64,000 bases of DNA from Ovis canadensis. Taxonomy: Eukaryota; Chordata; Mammalia; Artiodactyla; Bovidae. How positions within the stretch are numbered: the stretch's first letter is position 1; each line of letters begins with the position of its first letter. The stretch covers positions 68,496,001-68,560,000 of the forward strand of contig NC_091262.1 in assembly GCF_042477335.2 (NCBI RefSeq), read 5' to 3'. The translations under genes and the position numbers were made by a program. The notes under the pieces are model-generated. The model was given only the letters and a program-made list of their open reading frames with translations. It did not search any database and had not been told where the DNA came from. Shown one piece after another: positions 13,201 through 28,200 of this stretch.

Positions 13201-16200
13201 TTTCCTTCCAAGGAGTAAACGTCTTTTAATTTCATGGCTGCAGTCACCATCTGCAGTGATTTTGGAGCCACCAAAAATAAAGTCTGTCACTGTTTCTGGA
13301 ATTTACCTGGAATAATTTTCCCTTACAAAAGCACCTGCTTCTTTTTCCTTAGGTATCAAATATTAGCTTTATGTGTGTTGAAGGTGAAGTCGCTCAGTCG
13401 TGTGCGACTCTTTGCGATCCCGTGGACTGTAACCTACTAGGATTCTCTGTCCATGGGATTCTCCAGGCAAGAATACTGGAGTGGATTGCCATTTCCTTCT
13501 CCAGGGGATCTTCCCGACCCAGGGATCAAACCCAGGTCTCTCGCATTGAAGGCAGACGCTTTAACCTCTGAGCCAGTGGAGTCCCCCCACACATGATTAA
13601 TGTAATATGAATTCTGTTTCAGAAGGATTGTCAGAGTTCCATGCAAGGTTAAAAAACAAAGGAAAACAAAAAAACAAAAGCCCCCCCCACACACACAGCT
13701 TGCAATTAGTAACCAGTTGTTATACTAAAGTCTGCATACCTTATATTTGCTATTTGATTTCATCATCACCTCAATCCATTTTAAAGTGAAGTCGCTCAGT
13801 CATGTCCAACTCTTTGCAGCCCATGGACTGTAGCCCACCAGGCTCCTCCATCAGTGGGATTTTCCAGGCAAGAGTACTGGAGTGGGTTGCCATTTCCTTC
13901 TCCAATCCATTTGAGATATGAAGAAACTAAAGCTTAAAGAGATTAAATGAAAGAGATTAAATCACTGCCATGGTCACACATTGCCCAGAGGCTAAGTGAT
14001 CCAGCCTCAAAATCACGTTATTCGTGCATTCTACTCCTCCCAAGCACAGAGACAGTGGGAGCAGCTTTGTGACTGCAAGTAGGGTATATTCTGCAGTTTT
14101 CCGTAGAGAATTTGAAAGTATCAGTAATTCAGGGACAGAGTACCATGACCTGGGTTAAGACAGTGCCTACTGAACAGAAAGGAAAGGGACGTTTTAAAGA
14201 ATCAGTGGACGCTCTGTAGACCTGTGCTTCTGGTTTAGAAGGTAACGAGGCATAAGAAGCGTCATGCATAAATTGAAGGATGATCACAAGGTAAGTTTTA
14301 TTTGATTTGTTTGGGGTTTTATTTTACCATAGCCAGAGAGAGATAAGGAGCCAGGTTTATGAAGATGACTAGAAAAGGTAGAAGAAAAACCGGCAAAGGT
14401 TTAAGATGCTTTAAATTACTTTTTTGAAAGAACTGTTACAACTGTAACTCACTGGTATATAGTTACAGGTTTGTTTGCCTTTTGAATTATCTAAATGCTT
14501 TTTTTAACACTTGTAATTATAGTATTTTTTGGTTATACAGCTCAAAAGACGTCTGATAAGAAATGTGACGAGACCAGAGTTATGATCTTCTCTTCATTTA
14601 GAGATAGTGTTCAAGAAATTGCAGAAATGCTTTTACCGCATCAGCCAGTTATTAGAGTAATGACTTTTGTTGGCCATGCCTCAGGAAAAAGCATGAAGGG
14701 TTTTACCCAGAAGGAGCAACTGGAGGTAATTATTTTTTGAGTTGATGAGTATAAAAATAAAATTGGTGTGCTTTGCACTTATGCCATTTTATTTTGTTTG
14801 TTAAGCTATAGCTTAAAGATAATTTTATAGTAAATATATAAATAAACCTAGGCATATTTTGGCATTGCCTTTCTTTGGGATTGGAATGAAAACGGACCAT
14901 TTCCAGTCCTATGGCCACTGCTGAGTTTTCAATCTTTGCTGGCATTGAGTGCAGCACTTTCACAGCATCATCTTTTAGGATCTGAAATAGCTCAACTGGA
15001 ATTCCATCACCTCCACTAGCTTTGTTCGTAGTGATGCTTCCTAAGGCCCGCTTGACTTCGCATTCCGGGATGTCTGGCCCTAGGTGAGTGATCATATCAT
15101 CATGATTATCTGGGTCATGAAGATTTTTTTTGTATAGTTCTTCTGTGTATTCTTGCCACCTCTTAATCTCTGGTGCTTCTGTTAGGTCCATACCATTTCT
15201 GTCCTTTATTGAGCCCATCTTTGCATGAAATGTTCCCTTGGTATCTCTAATTTTCTTGAAGAGATCTCTAGTCTTTCCCTTGCTATTGTTTTCCTCTGTT
15301 TCTTTGCATTGATCACTGAGGAAGGCTTTCTTATCTCTTCTTGCTGTTCTTTGGAACTCTGGATTCAAATGGGTATATCTTTCCTTTTCTCCTTTGCCTT
15401 TAGCTTCTCTTCTTTTCTCAGCATTTTGTAAGCCCTCCTCGGACAGCGATTTTGCCTTTTTGCATTTCTTTTTTTGGGGGATGGTCTTGATCACTGCTTC
15501 CTGTACAGTGTAACGAACCTCCGTCCATAGTTCATCAGGCACTCTATCTATTCAGATCTAGTCCCTTAAATCTATTTCTCACTTCCACTGTATAATCATA
15601 AGGGATTTGATTTAGGTCATACCTGAATGGTCTAGTGGTTTCCCCTACTGTCTTCAATTTAAGTCTGAATTTGGCAATAAGGAGTTCATGATCTGAGCCA
15701 CAGTCCGCTCCTGGTCTTGTTTACGCTGACTATATAGAACTTCTCCACTTTTGGCTGCAAAGAATATAATCAATCTGATTTTGGTATTGACCATCTGGTG
15801 ACGTCCATTTGTAGAGCCTTCTCTTGTGTTGTTGGAAGAAGGTGTTTACTCTGACCCGTGTGTTCTCTTGGCAAAACTCTATTAGCCTTTGCCCTGTTTC
15901 ATTCTGTACTCCAAGGCCAGATTTGCCTGTGACTCCAGGTATCTCTTGACTCTCTACTTTTGCATTCCAGTCCCCTATAATGAAAGGACATCTTACACGC
16001 TAGCAAAGTAATGCTCAAAATTCTCCAACCCAGGCTTCAGAGGCTTCCAGATGTTCAGGCTGGATTTAGAAAAAGCAGAGGAACCGGAGATCAAATTACC
16101 AACATCCGCTGGATCATGGAAAAAGCCAGAGAATTCCAGAAAAACATCTACTTTTGCTTTATTGACTATGCCAAAGCCTTTGACTGTGTGGGTCATAATA

Positions 16201-19200
16201 AACTGTGGAAAATTCTAAAAGAGATGGGAATACCAGACCACCTGACCTGCCTCCTGAGAAATCTGTATGCAGGTCAGGAAGCAACAGTTGGAATTGGACA
16301 TAGAACAACAGACTGGTTCCAAATCAGGAAAGGAGTACATCAAGGCTATATATTATCACCCTGTTTATTTAACTTGTATGCAGAGTATATCATGAGAAAC
16401 GCTGAGCTGGATGAAGGACAAGCTGGAATCAAGATTGCCGGGAGAAATATCAATAACCTCAGATATGCAGATGACACCACCCTTAAGGCAGAAAGCGAAG
16501 AACTAAAGAGCCTGTTGATGAAAGTGAAAGAGGAAAGTGAAAAAGTTGGCTTAAAGCTCAACATTCAGAAAACGAAGATCATGGCATCTGGTCCCATCAC
16601 TTCATGGCAAATAGATGGGGAAACAGTGGAAGCAGTGACAGACTTTATTTTGGGGGGCTCCAAAATCACTGCAGATGTTGACTGCAGCCATGAAATCAAA
16701 AGACGCTTGCTCTTTGGAAGAAAAGTTATGACCAACCTAGACAGCATATTAAAAAGCAGAGATGTAGCTTTACCAACAAAGGTCTGTGTAGTCAAAGGTG
16801 TGGTTTTTCCAGTGGTCATGTATGGATGTGAGATTTGGACTATAAAGAAAGCTGAGTACCGAAAAATGGATGCTTTTGAACTGTAGTGTTGAAGAAGACT
16901 CTTGAGAGTCCCTTGGACTGCAAGGAGATCCAACCAGTCCGTCCGAAAGGAAATCAGCCCTGGGTGTTCATTGGAGAGACTGATGCTGAAGCTGAAACTC
17001 CAATCCTTTGGCCACCCGATGCGAAGAACTGACTGACTCATTTGAAAAGGGCCTGATGCTGGGAAAGATTGAAGGTTGGAGGAGAAGGGGATGACTGAGG
17101 ATGAGATGGTTGTATGGTATCATCAACTCGATCAACATGAGTTTGAGTAAACTCTGGGAGTTGGTGATGGCCTGGGAGGCCTGGTGTGCTGCAGTCCGTG
17201 GGGTCAAAGAGTCGGACACAACTGAGTGACTGAACTGAATGGAGGCATATTTTGAAAGACAAAAAAGTATTTTTTTTAATTTTTGAATATTTTAATTGCA
17301 CTCATCTCACATGCTAGTAAAGTAATGCTCAAAATTCTCCAAGCCAGGATTCAGCAATACGTGAACTGTGAACTTCCTGATGTTCAAGCTGGTTTTAGAA
17401 AAGGCAGAGGAACCAGAGATCAAATTGCCAACATCCGCTGGATCATGGAAAAAGCAAGAGGGTTCCAGAAGAACATCTATTTCTGCTTTATTGACTATGC
17501 CAAAGCCTTTGACTGTGTGGATCACAATAAACTGTGGAAAATTATGAAAGAGATGGAAATACCAGACCACCTGACCTGCCTCTTGAGAAATCTGTATGCA
17601 GGTCAGGAAGCAACAGTTAGAACTGGACATGGAACAACAGACTGGTTCCAAATAGGAAAAGGAGTACGTCAAGGCTGTATATTGTCACCCTTCTTATTTA
17701 ACTTATATGCAGAGTACATCATGAGAAATGCTGGGCTGGAAGAAACACAAACTGGCATCAAGATTGCCGGGAGAAATATCAATAACTTCAGATATGCAGA
17801 CGACACCACCCTTATGGCAGAAAGTGAAGAGGAACTAAAAAGCCTCTTGATGAAAGTGAAAGTGGAGAGTGGAACAGTTGGCTTAAAGCTCAACGTTCAG
17901 AAAACGAAGATCATGGCATCCGGTCCCATCACTTCATGGGAAATAGATGGGGAAACCGTGGAAACAGTGTCAGACTATTTTGCGGGGCTCCAAAGTCACT
18001 GCAGATGGTGACTGCAGCCATGAAATTAAAAGATGCTTACTCCTTGGAAGAAAAGTTATGAGCAACCTGGATAGCATATTCAAAAGCAGAGACATTACTT
18101 TGCCGACTAATGTCCATCTAGTCAAGGCTATGGTTTATCCAGTGGTCATGTATGGATGTGAGAGTTGGACTGTGAAGAAGGCTGAGTGCCGAAGAATTGA
18201 TGCTTTTGAACTGTGGTGTTGGAGAAGACTCTTGAGAGTCCCTTGGACTACAAGGAGATCCAACCAGTCCATTCTGAAGGAGATCTGCCTTGGGATTTCT
18301 TTGGAAGGAATGATGCTAAAGCTGAAACTCCAATACCTTGGCCACCTCATGCAAAGAGTTGACTCATTGGAAAAGACTCTAATGCTGGGAGGGATTGGGG
18401 GCAGGAGGAGAAGGGGACGACAGAGGATGAGATGGCTGGATGGCATCACTGACTCAGGGGACGTGAGTCTGAGTGAACTCCAGGAGTTGGTGATGGACAG
18501 GGAGGCCTGGCGTGCTGTGATTCATGGGGTTGCAAAGAGTCGGACACGACTGAGCGACTGAACTGAACTGAACTGAAGCACATTTGAGCAGAAAGGCTCT
18601 GGAATCACACTATATAGGTTGGAGTCTTGGCTCTTCCACTGATAAATTTTTTTACTTACTGTGCCTCAGTTTCATTATCTGTAAACACACTCCATAGACC
18701 TATTGTAAACATTAAATGAAATCATACCACAGAGCCTTCAAGAAATGTTTACTATTTATCTGAAGTCATTTTAGTTATTTATTCCAAACAAATAATGATT
18801 GTATCACTTTTTTCTATTATTTAAAAATCTTCAAAATGTGGTCAGAGAAAAGAAACCATGGTGATATTTAAGGTAGCTGTATGTGCTGAATATTGGTCAT
18901 AAGTTTTCTGAGTTCTAGTTGTGCTTTGGGGAAAATTTTATTGCTTTTTTTAAAACTGTGTACAGCATTTTCAAGATTAACTGTTTAAGTGTGCACTTGA
19001 ACAGTCTCTGACAATTAGGTATGTCTTTAACAGCTAATTTCTTTTCAAAGATTCTTTCTTGAATTTGTCAACGTGAAAAGATGAGGACTCCTACTGTTTA
19101 CATACTTCTTATACCAGTCTCCACTGCCCTCAAAAGAGTCTGTTTAAGTAAGCAAGTGATGATGTCACAGAAGTGGGACTCCAGATTCTTTAGGATCTTG

Positions 19201-22200
19201 CAGGTCATTTCTATTTTAATGACTGGAGTGAGATGAGCAGAAACCCTTGGAGAATTTAGAGCAGAGGAGGGTCATTGCCTGACTGATGCTTTAAAAGAAT
19301 CACACTGGCTGCTGTCTTCAGAATAAACTAGGGGCCAAGGGTGGAAACAGACCAATTGGAAGAATTATTACAATAATTCAAGCTAAAGATAATGGTGGCT
19401 TGGACTACATGGAAGCAGGGAAGTTTGCGATAAATGATTGGATTATGGATATATTTTGAAGGTCAAGTTGACAGGGCTTACTGACAAATTTAGAGTGGGA
19501 TCTGAGATAAAGGAGTTGACTTTGACTTTTTCATTAACTCATTGTCATGCTAGTGTAGTTCCCGTAACTTGATCAGGGAATCCTGGTGAAGAAAAGAAGA
19601 AAAAATTTTCCCTCTGCCTTTCTGAGTTCTTAGCTGTGACCTCTGTAATAAAAGACAGATTTACAAGAGGAAAACAAACTGAAGCTTATTAACAAATGTA
19701 TACTGGGCTTCCTTGGTGGCTCAGTGGTAAAGAATCCACCTGCCAATGCAAGAGACATGGGTTCAGTCCCTGGTCTGGGAAAATCCCACATGCCATGGTG
19801 CAACTAAGCCCAGGAGTCACAACTTTTGAGTCTGTGCTCTAGAGCCAGGGAGTCCTAACTACTGAAGCCCATGCACCCTAGAGCTTGTGCTCCTCAAAAG
19901 AGAGGCTACCACACTGAGAAACTCAAGTTCCACAACTGGAGGGTAGCCCCTGCTCACCTCATCTAGAGAAAAGCCTGAGCACAGCTGAAAAGCAATATAA
20001 ATTAAAAACAAACAAACATGTATACTTCATGGACGCGTGGGAAAATGCCGAGGGAAAAATGAGTAACTCCCTGAAGTGGCTTAGAATTCATATTTAAATA
20101 GCATCTTATGGGGAAAGAGGAGTGGTGGGCACAAAGGAGAGTAAATTATTTTCAGGGAAGATGAATGGGGCCTTAAAAGATGGGATACTTAAAAGATGGG
20201 AAGTATGAGTGATAGATTGTGATGAAGTTTGTTTGGTTATGGTATGGACTTTCAGTCTCTTGCTGAGTTAGTTTTCCCTAGTTGATTAAATTCCTGGGGA
20301 AGGGATTTATGACAGTTGAGTTCCTTCTGGAGGATCTGCTTTTAGGCAGATAAGTGGCCAGAGAAACAGCACTTGCTTTTTTTTTGAGTGCCTTTAGCTC
20401 AAAGTAATCAGTATACCAAAAGCAGCATAGGCTGGGGCAGCATGATCTAAACTCCTATAGTCATACTTGGGCTGCCATATTCTGCTACCCTTCACTGGAA
20501 TAGCAGTGCAAAAAAAATATAGTATGAATTGTACTTTTAACTAAAATTTTTGTTACTGAAGTATAGTTGATTTATACAATGTTGTATTAATTACTGCTGT
20601 ACAGCAAAGTGATTCAGTTACACATATGCAGGCATTCTTTTTTTAAATACTGTTTTCCATGATGGCCTATCACAGGATATTGAGTATAGTTTTGTGTGCT
20701 CTACAGTGGGAACTTGTTGCTTGTCCATTCTATGTACAGAAGTTTACATCTGCTAACCCCAACCCCTGACTGGATCCCTCCCCAAGCCCCCTCCCCCTTG
20801 ACAGCCGCCAGTCCATTCTCTACTGCTGTTATTCCATTTCTGTTTAAAATATGAATGCTAGAAGTAAACATAGTTTAATTATTAAACTTACTATAATTCT
20901 AAAATTGACTGACAATAGAATATGATAAATAGCAGTGAGAGCTCTGGGGCCATTTACATGCTCTACCCCCTTTTTAGTGATGTTAAAAATATCTGTGCTT
21001 TCTCAGTCATGTGTAAATGGTTAGAAGAACCTTTTGGAATCATAACCATCATTAAAGCAAAGGAATTGGGACTCTGCTTTGCACTGTACCACTGTCTCTC
21101 TTGGTTTATATTGCCATTTTACCGCTTGTTTTCCTATTTGGTAGTATTTTGGGTGCTGATTTTTAATCTGATTTCAGGGGCAGATGGAAAAAGTATGCTT
21201 TGATTTGCAGTTCTCTTCTAGTTGCATCTAATTATTTTTAAATTCTAATTTTAGGTAGTGAAACAATTTCGTAGTGGTGGTTACAATACGTTGGTGTCTA
21301 CTTGCGTTGGTGAAGAAGGTTTGGATATCGGAGAAGTTGACCTTATAATATGTTTTGATGCCCAGAAGAGCCCAATTCGTCTTATACAGCGAATGGGTAG
21401 AACTGGCCGCAGACGTCAGGGCAGGATTGTTGTTATCCTTGCTGAAGGAAGAGAGGAACGCGTAAGTAGACAAGCATAATCTGACATTCAAAATTTGAGA
21501 AACGGAACCTAAAGACAAGTATCAATCTGTTCACATTCAAAGTCCAAACAATCTGTAGGTAATTGTGATTGATTTTTGTTTCCTTTTGTATTGCTAAGTC
21601 GCTTCAGTCTGTCCAACTCTGCGACCCCATAGACGACAGCCCACCAGGCTCCCCTGTCCCTGGGATTCCCCAGGCAAGAACGCTGGAGTGGGTTGCCATT
21701 TCCTTCTCCAATGCATCAAGGTGAAAAGTGAAAGTGAAGTCGCTCAGTCGTGTCCGACTCTTAGCGACCCCATGGACTACAGCCCACCAGCTCCTCCATC
21801 CATGGGATTTTCCAGGCAAGAGTACTGGAGTGGGGTGCCATTGCCTTCTCCGTTCCCTTTGTATTAGATACTACCTATTGTTTTCTTGTAATTAGGAAAA
21901 TTTTTAACTAGACTCAGCTTCATAAATTTTATCCGGTATAAAGGACCATATCTTTGTACTTTAGTATTAATTTAGCAACACATAGATACAAAAATCAAGT
22001 ATTACCTTGTCTGACTATTTCCCTGTGCTTTTAAGGCTTGTTTCTTTTGTGTTTAGGTGTTGTCTTATTAATAACTACAGTGAGCTGAGAATATTTTTTA
22101 CATTTTGAAGAGTTGCCTAAATCAGTCAACTAACCCACCCACCAACCAAAAATATGTGCCAAGGTAGCCAACAAAGCCCAAAATATTTACTTTCTGACCC

Positions 22201-25200
22201 TTTGTGGAAGTTTACTAATGTCTATTCTAAGTGATAAGGCGTTGGGTGATATTCATAAATCTTGGGTGACAGGCCTTCATAAATATGATGTACATAATAA
22301 TATTCTGTATATGTACACTAAAGTGTTAATAACTTTTATAACTGAGTGGGACTATTTCTATGGCCAAGTAAATATTTTTTAAATAGTTTTACATTAAGGA
22401 ATTTTCATTAATGATGATAGTTTTAAACAATTGATTTGAAGTGTTTCAGAAACCCTATGAAAATCATCCTGAAAAATGAATTTCTTTTTCCACCAGTACT
22501 TTTAATGTTATTATAGCATATTCTTATGTAACATCCAATTTATCTATGAAATAATTCTAATAAATGAAATGTCTGGCAGCTTTTAAAAGTCTGTGTATTA
22601 TCACTGAGTGGAATTGGGTCCTAACTAATTGTATTACCTTAGGCAACTCACTTAACCTCTATTTAAGTGTTAGTTTTCTTATCTGTTAAAAAGTCATAAT
22701 GGACCACATTTCATGAGTACCTGCTTTGTGCTGGACACTGTTGCAAATGTTTCAAATGGATTGTTTTATTTAAATAATGTCAACAACACTGTCAGGGTAG
22801 TACTAGGGATTTTCTTGTATACAGTAAAGAAAATTGACACGTAGAGAGATGAAGTGACAAGCTGAAATTTAAAAATAGTACTTTTTTAAAGCAGTTTATA
22901 CTTATATATAAATATTAACCTTATTCAAAAACAGCAAGATCCTGAATAAAAGACAGACTTTGTTGGTACAATATAGTTACTAAAGTAAGAATAAATCTTG
23001 AAATGATTTTCATTAAGACTTAAATAGGCTTCAAATTTAAGACAACATATATTCTGTCCCTCAAGTATTTAAGTGGATCAGAGTTTAATTTGCTGTTTAG
23101 AATAAACTCAGGGTGATATAATAACTACTTGTTATGGCTAGGTGATTATATAGAAATAAAATGATTTTGCTTTTTTTTTTTTTCAGACTTATAATCAAAG
23201 TCAGTGCAACAAAAGAAGTATTTATAAAGCTATTTCAGGTAATAGGCAGGTCCTTCATTTTTACCAAGGAAGTCCACGAATGGTTCCTGATGGAGTCAAC
23301 CCACAATTACATAAGATGTTCATTACACATGGTGTCTATGAACCAGAGAAGCCTTCTCGGAACTTGCAGCGAAAGTCATCTATCTTTTCCTACAGGAGTG
23401 GTAAATACAGTTTTTTGCATTTGAGACACACATTTGTTTTTCTGTTATTTGTTAGCAGGTCATATATTGATCTATTCTATGAGAAAATCAACATACATTC
23501 TAGTATGTTATAGGTGTTCACTTTGAGAAGGATACAAGAGAGATGATTAATGTGGCAAAGGGAACCAGGTACTGGCAATACAGAATGAAAGAAGCTCAGT
23601 GTTGGGAAAACTAAAAATATAAGCCCAGAGAATCCACTTTACAAAATGTAGAAAAGAAGAAAACAGTTTTATTATTGAATAAGCATTAAGCCATATTACA
23701 ATATGCATTGTAAGCAATCCACCAAGTTAAGAGAAAGAACGAAATTCTAGCCTATTCATTTAAACAGTATTAATCCTTTACATCATGTTCTTAAGATTAT
23801 AACAGTAACTTGTCTTCTTATAAGAGGAAGCACCATTTGCTGTTTGTTCTTTCATTGTTGTTGTTGTTTTAGTTGTTAAGTCATGTCTCACTCTTCGGTG
23901 ACCCCATGGACTGTAGTCTCTCCAGGCTCCTCTGGGATTTCCAGGGCAAGAATACTGGAGTAGATTGCCTTTTCTTTCTCCAGGGCAGGTCTTCCTGACC
24001 CAGGACTTGAACCTGCATCTCCTGCATTGACAGGCACATTCTTACCACAGAGCTACCTGGGTACCCTATGTTCTTTCATAGTTAATTCCAAATTCACCCA
24101 GTAATTGAGGTAGCCATTTGTGTTAACTAGTTGCCTTTATCCTCATGTCCCTGGTAGCTCAAACAGTAAGGAATATGCCTGCAATGTAGGAGACCCAGGT
24201 TCAGTCCCTGGGTTGGGAAGATTCCCTGGAGAAGGGAGTGGCTACCCACTCCAGTATTTTTGCCTGGAGAATTCCATGGACAGAAGAGTCTGGCAAGGTG
24301 CAGTCTATGGGGTCACAAACCATAGGTCGCAAATCATAGTCTATGGATCACAAACACAACTAAGCACCTAACACTTATCCAAAGAAATAATAAAACTTCT
24401 GTCTCTATGACAAGCAGATAGGGAGAGCTCAGAGAAAGGTGCCAAGGTGAAACTCCCCAGCTGTCTGGGAGACAGGGACACTATCTTCCTTGATGTTTAC
24501 ATTTCAAAGAGATGTCTCCTAGGTCCTTAAGAAAATCATTTCTGCTTGAAAAACTGGCTAGAGACTTGCTTTGCCTTTACAAAGATTTGCATGCATATCA
24601 GAGAGTTAAATAAAGGATTTAGGAATATTAAAAAGTATCTGTGGAATTGCTTTCAGAGAAGCAGGGGGAATTTCTGCAAAGGAGAATTTTTTTTTTTTTT
24701 AATTTACTGTTACACCAGATAGTGGTGAAATTAGAGTAAGCTGGTGATACTGAGCCAGTGAGGAACAAATATTAATACTTTGGTGCCAGGGAGCATAGTA
24801 AGGAGAGGGCTAGCTTAAGAACTGCGAAGATTTTGGTGATATCAAGACAATATCTTGAAATATTAAAGAATCATAAAATATATTCTAAACTTTGGAAGAA
24901 ACCTCAGGAATCATCTGGTCCAGTTACTTACCGAGATAGGGATGTTTTCTATAGCACGCCTGTTAAGTGTGTGTCTGTGAGTATTCAATCTCTAGGTCAT
25001 GTCCAGCTCTTTGAGACCCCGTGGACTGTAGCCCACCAAGCTCCTCTGTCCATGGGATTTCCCAGACAAAAATACTGGAGTGGGTTGCTATTTCCCTCTC
25101 CATGTCAAATGTATATCAAGCCTCAGCTTGAACATCTCTGTTAATGGAAATTGTATTCTTTTATGAGAGTTCGTTCCATTGTTGATAATACATATAAAAG

Positions 25201-28200
25201 GAGTTCTTTTGTTAAGAAAAAAAATCTGTCTTTGTATCTTTTTCTCATTGATTTAATTTTGGCTTTGTCAACTGAAAAAAATACACAACATAAAAGTTGA
25301 GAATTATGTTTTATTCAGGGTACTACTGAGGACTATAGCACAGGAAGGAAGCCTCTCAGCTAGCTCTGAGGGACTGTTCCAAAGAGGCAAGTGGGGAGCC
25401 AGGATACGTAGGAGTTTTTGCTGAGAGAAAACCCAGTCACTAAACATCAAAAGATTACTGCTAATCCCAGAAAACTAGACCTCTCAAGTTAATGATTTTA
25501 GTGTTTTTTTTATGTATGGGAAGATGCAAGAGTTTCAGCTCACTGAAATTATTCCTTTGATATAAATCTTAACTACCTAGGGCCAGTATTCTGTTTTTCT
25601 CTGTTCTGAAACCCCCTTAGGGGCAGCTGCAGTGGCTGATGGCCGATTGCCCCAACAACATCCTTTATTTACTGAAATGGCAGGTGACTTTATTTGCCCA
25701 CAGCTTCTAGACACAAAAATGGATTTGATCTTTGAGATACCTCGGTGGCAGTTTCTTTATATATTTGAAGACAGTAACTCTCAAGTTTGTTCAACTGACT
25801 TTTCCACTGGTTTTCATTACTATGAAGTTTCAGAATTCTTCCCCTTCCTGGGCACCTTCTTTGGACTTAGTTAAATTTGCTAATGTTCTTTCCTTTAACT
25901 CAGAGCCATTAATCAATGTTTTGTGGATATGCCTGTTAAACCTAATGAAATTCACTTAATAGAAATATACCTATCATTTTACAAGATTTTGCCAAATTAT
26001 GGTTAAAATGAAAAGATAGTATATGTTTAAATTCTCTTCAATAATTAAACTAATAGTATGATCAAAACTTGGTTAGGTTGGTGTACATTTTTCTTCAGTT
26101 CAGTTCAGTCGCTCAGTCGTGTCCGACTCTTTGCGACCCCATGATTTGCACCACACTCAGACTCACATCCATCAAGTCAGTGATGCCACCCAGCCATCTC
26201 ATCCTCTGTCGTCCCCTTCTCCTCCTGCCCCCAATCCCTCCCAGCATCAGAGTCTTTTCCAGTGAGTCAACTCTTCGCATGAGGTGGCCAAAGTACTGGA
26301 GCTTCAGCTTTAGCATCATTTCTTCCAAAGAAATTCCAAGGCTGATCTCCTTCAGAATGGACTGGTTGGATCTCCTTGCAGTCCAAGGGACTCTCAAGAG
26401 TCTTCTCCAACACCGCTTAGTGATCATTTAATTTTTATAGATGTTAATTAACCATATGTTTAGTAATTGTTTCTAAAAATATTACTAGTTTAGTCACTCA
26501 GTACTGTCCAACTTTTTGTGACCCCATGGACTACAGCATGCCAGGCCTCCCAGTCCATCACCAACTCCCAGAGTTTGCTCAAACTCATGTCCATTGAGTC
26601 GGTGATGCCATCCAACCATCTCATCCTCTCATCCCCTTCTCCTGCCTTCAATCTTGCCCAGCATCAGGGTCTATTCCAGTGAGTCAGTTCTTCACACCAG
26701 GTGGCCAGAGGATTGGAGTTTCATCTTCAACATCAGTCCTTCCAGTGAATATTCAGGACTGATTTCCTTTAGGATGGACTGGTCAGATCTTACAGTCCAA
26801 GGGACTCTCAAGAGTCTTCTCCAACACCATAGTTCAAAAGCATCAATTCTTCAGCACTTAGCTTTCTTTATAGTCCAACTCTCACATCCATACATGACTA
26901 CTGGAAAAACCATACCTTGACTAGATGGACCTTTGTTGGCAAAAAATGTCTCTGCTTTTTAATATGCTATCTAGGTTGGTCATAACTTTTCTTCCAAGGA
27001 GCAAGTGTCTTTTAATTTCATGGCTGCAGTCACCATCTGCAGTGCTTTTGGAGCCCAAAAAAATAAAGTCTGTCACTGCATCCACTGTTTCCCCATCTAT
27101 TTGCCATGAAGTGATGGGACCAGATGCCATCTTCATTTTCTGAATATTGAGCTTTAAGCCAACATTTTCACTCTCCTCTTTCGCTTTCATCAAGAGGCTC
27201 ATTAGTTCGTCTTTGCTTTCTGCCTTAAGGGTGGTGTCATCTGCATATCTGAGGTTATTGATATTTCTCCCAGCAATCTTGATGCCAGCTTGTGCTTCTT
27301 CCAGCCCAGAGTTTTTCATGATCTACTCTGCATATAAGTTAAATAAGCAGGGTGACAATATACAGCCTTGACATACTCCTTCCCTAACTGGAACCAGTCT
27401 GCTGTTCCATGTCCAGATCTAACTGTTGCTTCCTGACCTGCATACAGATTTCTCAAGAGGCAGGTCAGGTGGTCTGGTATTCCCATCTCTTGAAGAATTG
27501 TCCAAAGTTTGTTGTGGTCTACACAGTCAAAGGCTTTGGCACAGTCAATAGAAGCAGAAGTAGGTATTTTTCTGGAACTCTCTTGCTTTTTCTTTGATCC
27601 GATGGATGTTGGCAATTTGATCTCTCGTTCCTCTGCCTTTTCTAAATCCAGCTTGAACATCTGGAAGTTTATGGTTTATGTAGTGTTGAAGCCTGGCTTG
27701 GAGAATTTTGAGGATTACTTTGCTAGCATGTGAGATGAGTATAATTGTGCAGTAGTTTGAACATTCTTTGGCATTGCCTTTCTTTGGGATTGGAATGAAA
27801 ACTGACCTTTGTCTGTCCTGTGGCCACTGCTGAGTTTTCCAAACTTGCTGGCATATTGAGTGCAGCACTTTCACAGCATCATCTTTTAGGATTTGAAATA
27901 GCTCAACTGGAATGCCATCACCTCCAGTAGCTTTATTCGTAGTGTTGCTTCCTAAGGCCCACTTGACTTCACATTCCAGGATGTCTGGCTCTAGGTGAAT
28001 GATCACACCATCATGATTATCTGGGTCATTAAGATCTTTTTTGTATAGTTCTGTGTATTCTTGCCACCTCTTCTTAATCTCTTCTGCTTATGTTAGGTCC
28101 ATACCATTCCTGTCCTTTATTGTGCCCATCTTTGCATGAAATGTTCCCTTGGTATCTCTAATTTTCTTGACGAGATCTCTAGACTTTCCCATTTTATTGT

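Noticed and set aside
14730..15542. 270-codon - strand ORF that could look like a novel gene
   Set aside because: It is BovB sequence (inverted block): the same peptide motifs recur in the BovB copies at 27545-28006 and 31109-31378, and a target duplication flanks the element.
16011..18561. 291- and 242-codon reverse-transcriptase ORFs with YADD as a possible domesticated RT or retron-like system
   Set aside because: Both sit in 5'-truncated BovB insertions with the usual 3' tails; the second is frameshifted. No sign of host exon structure or selection.
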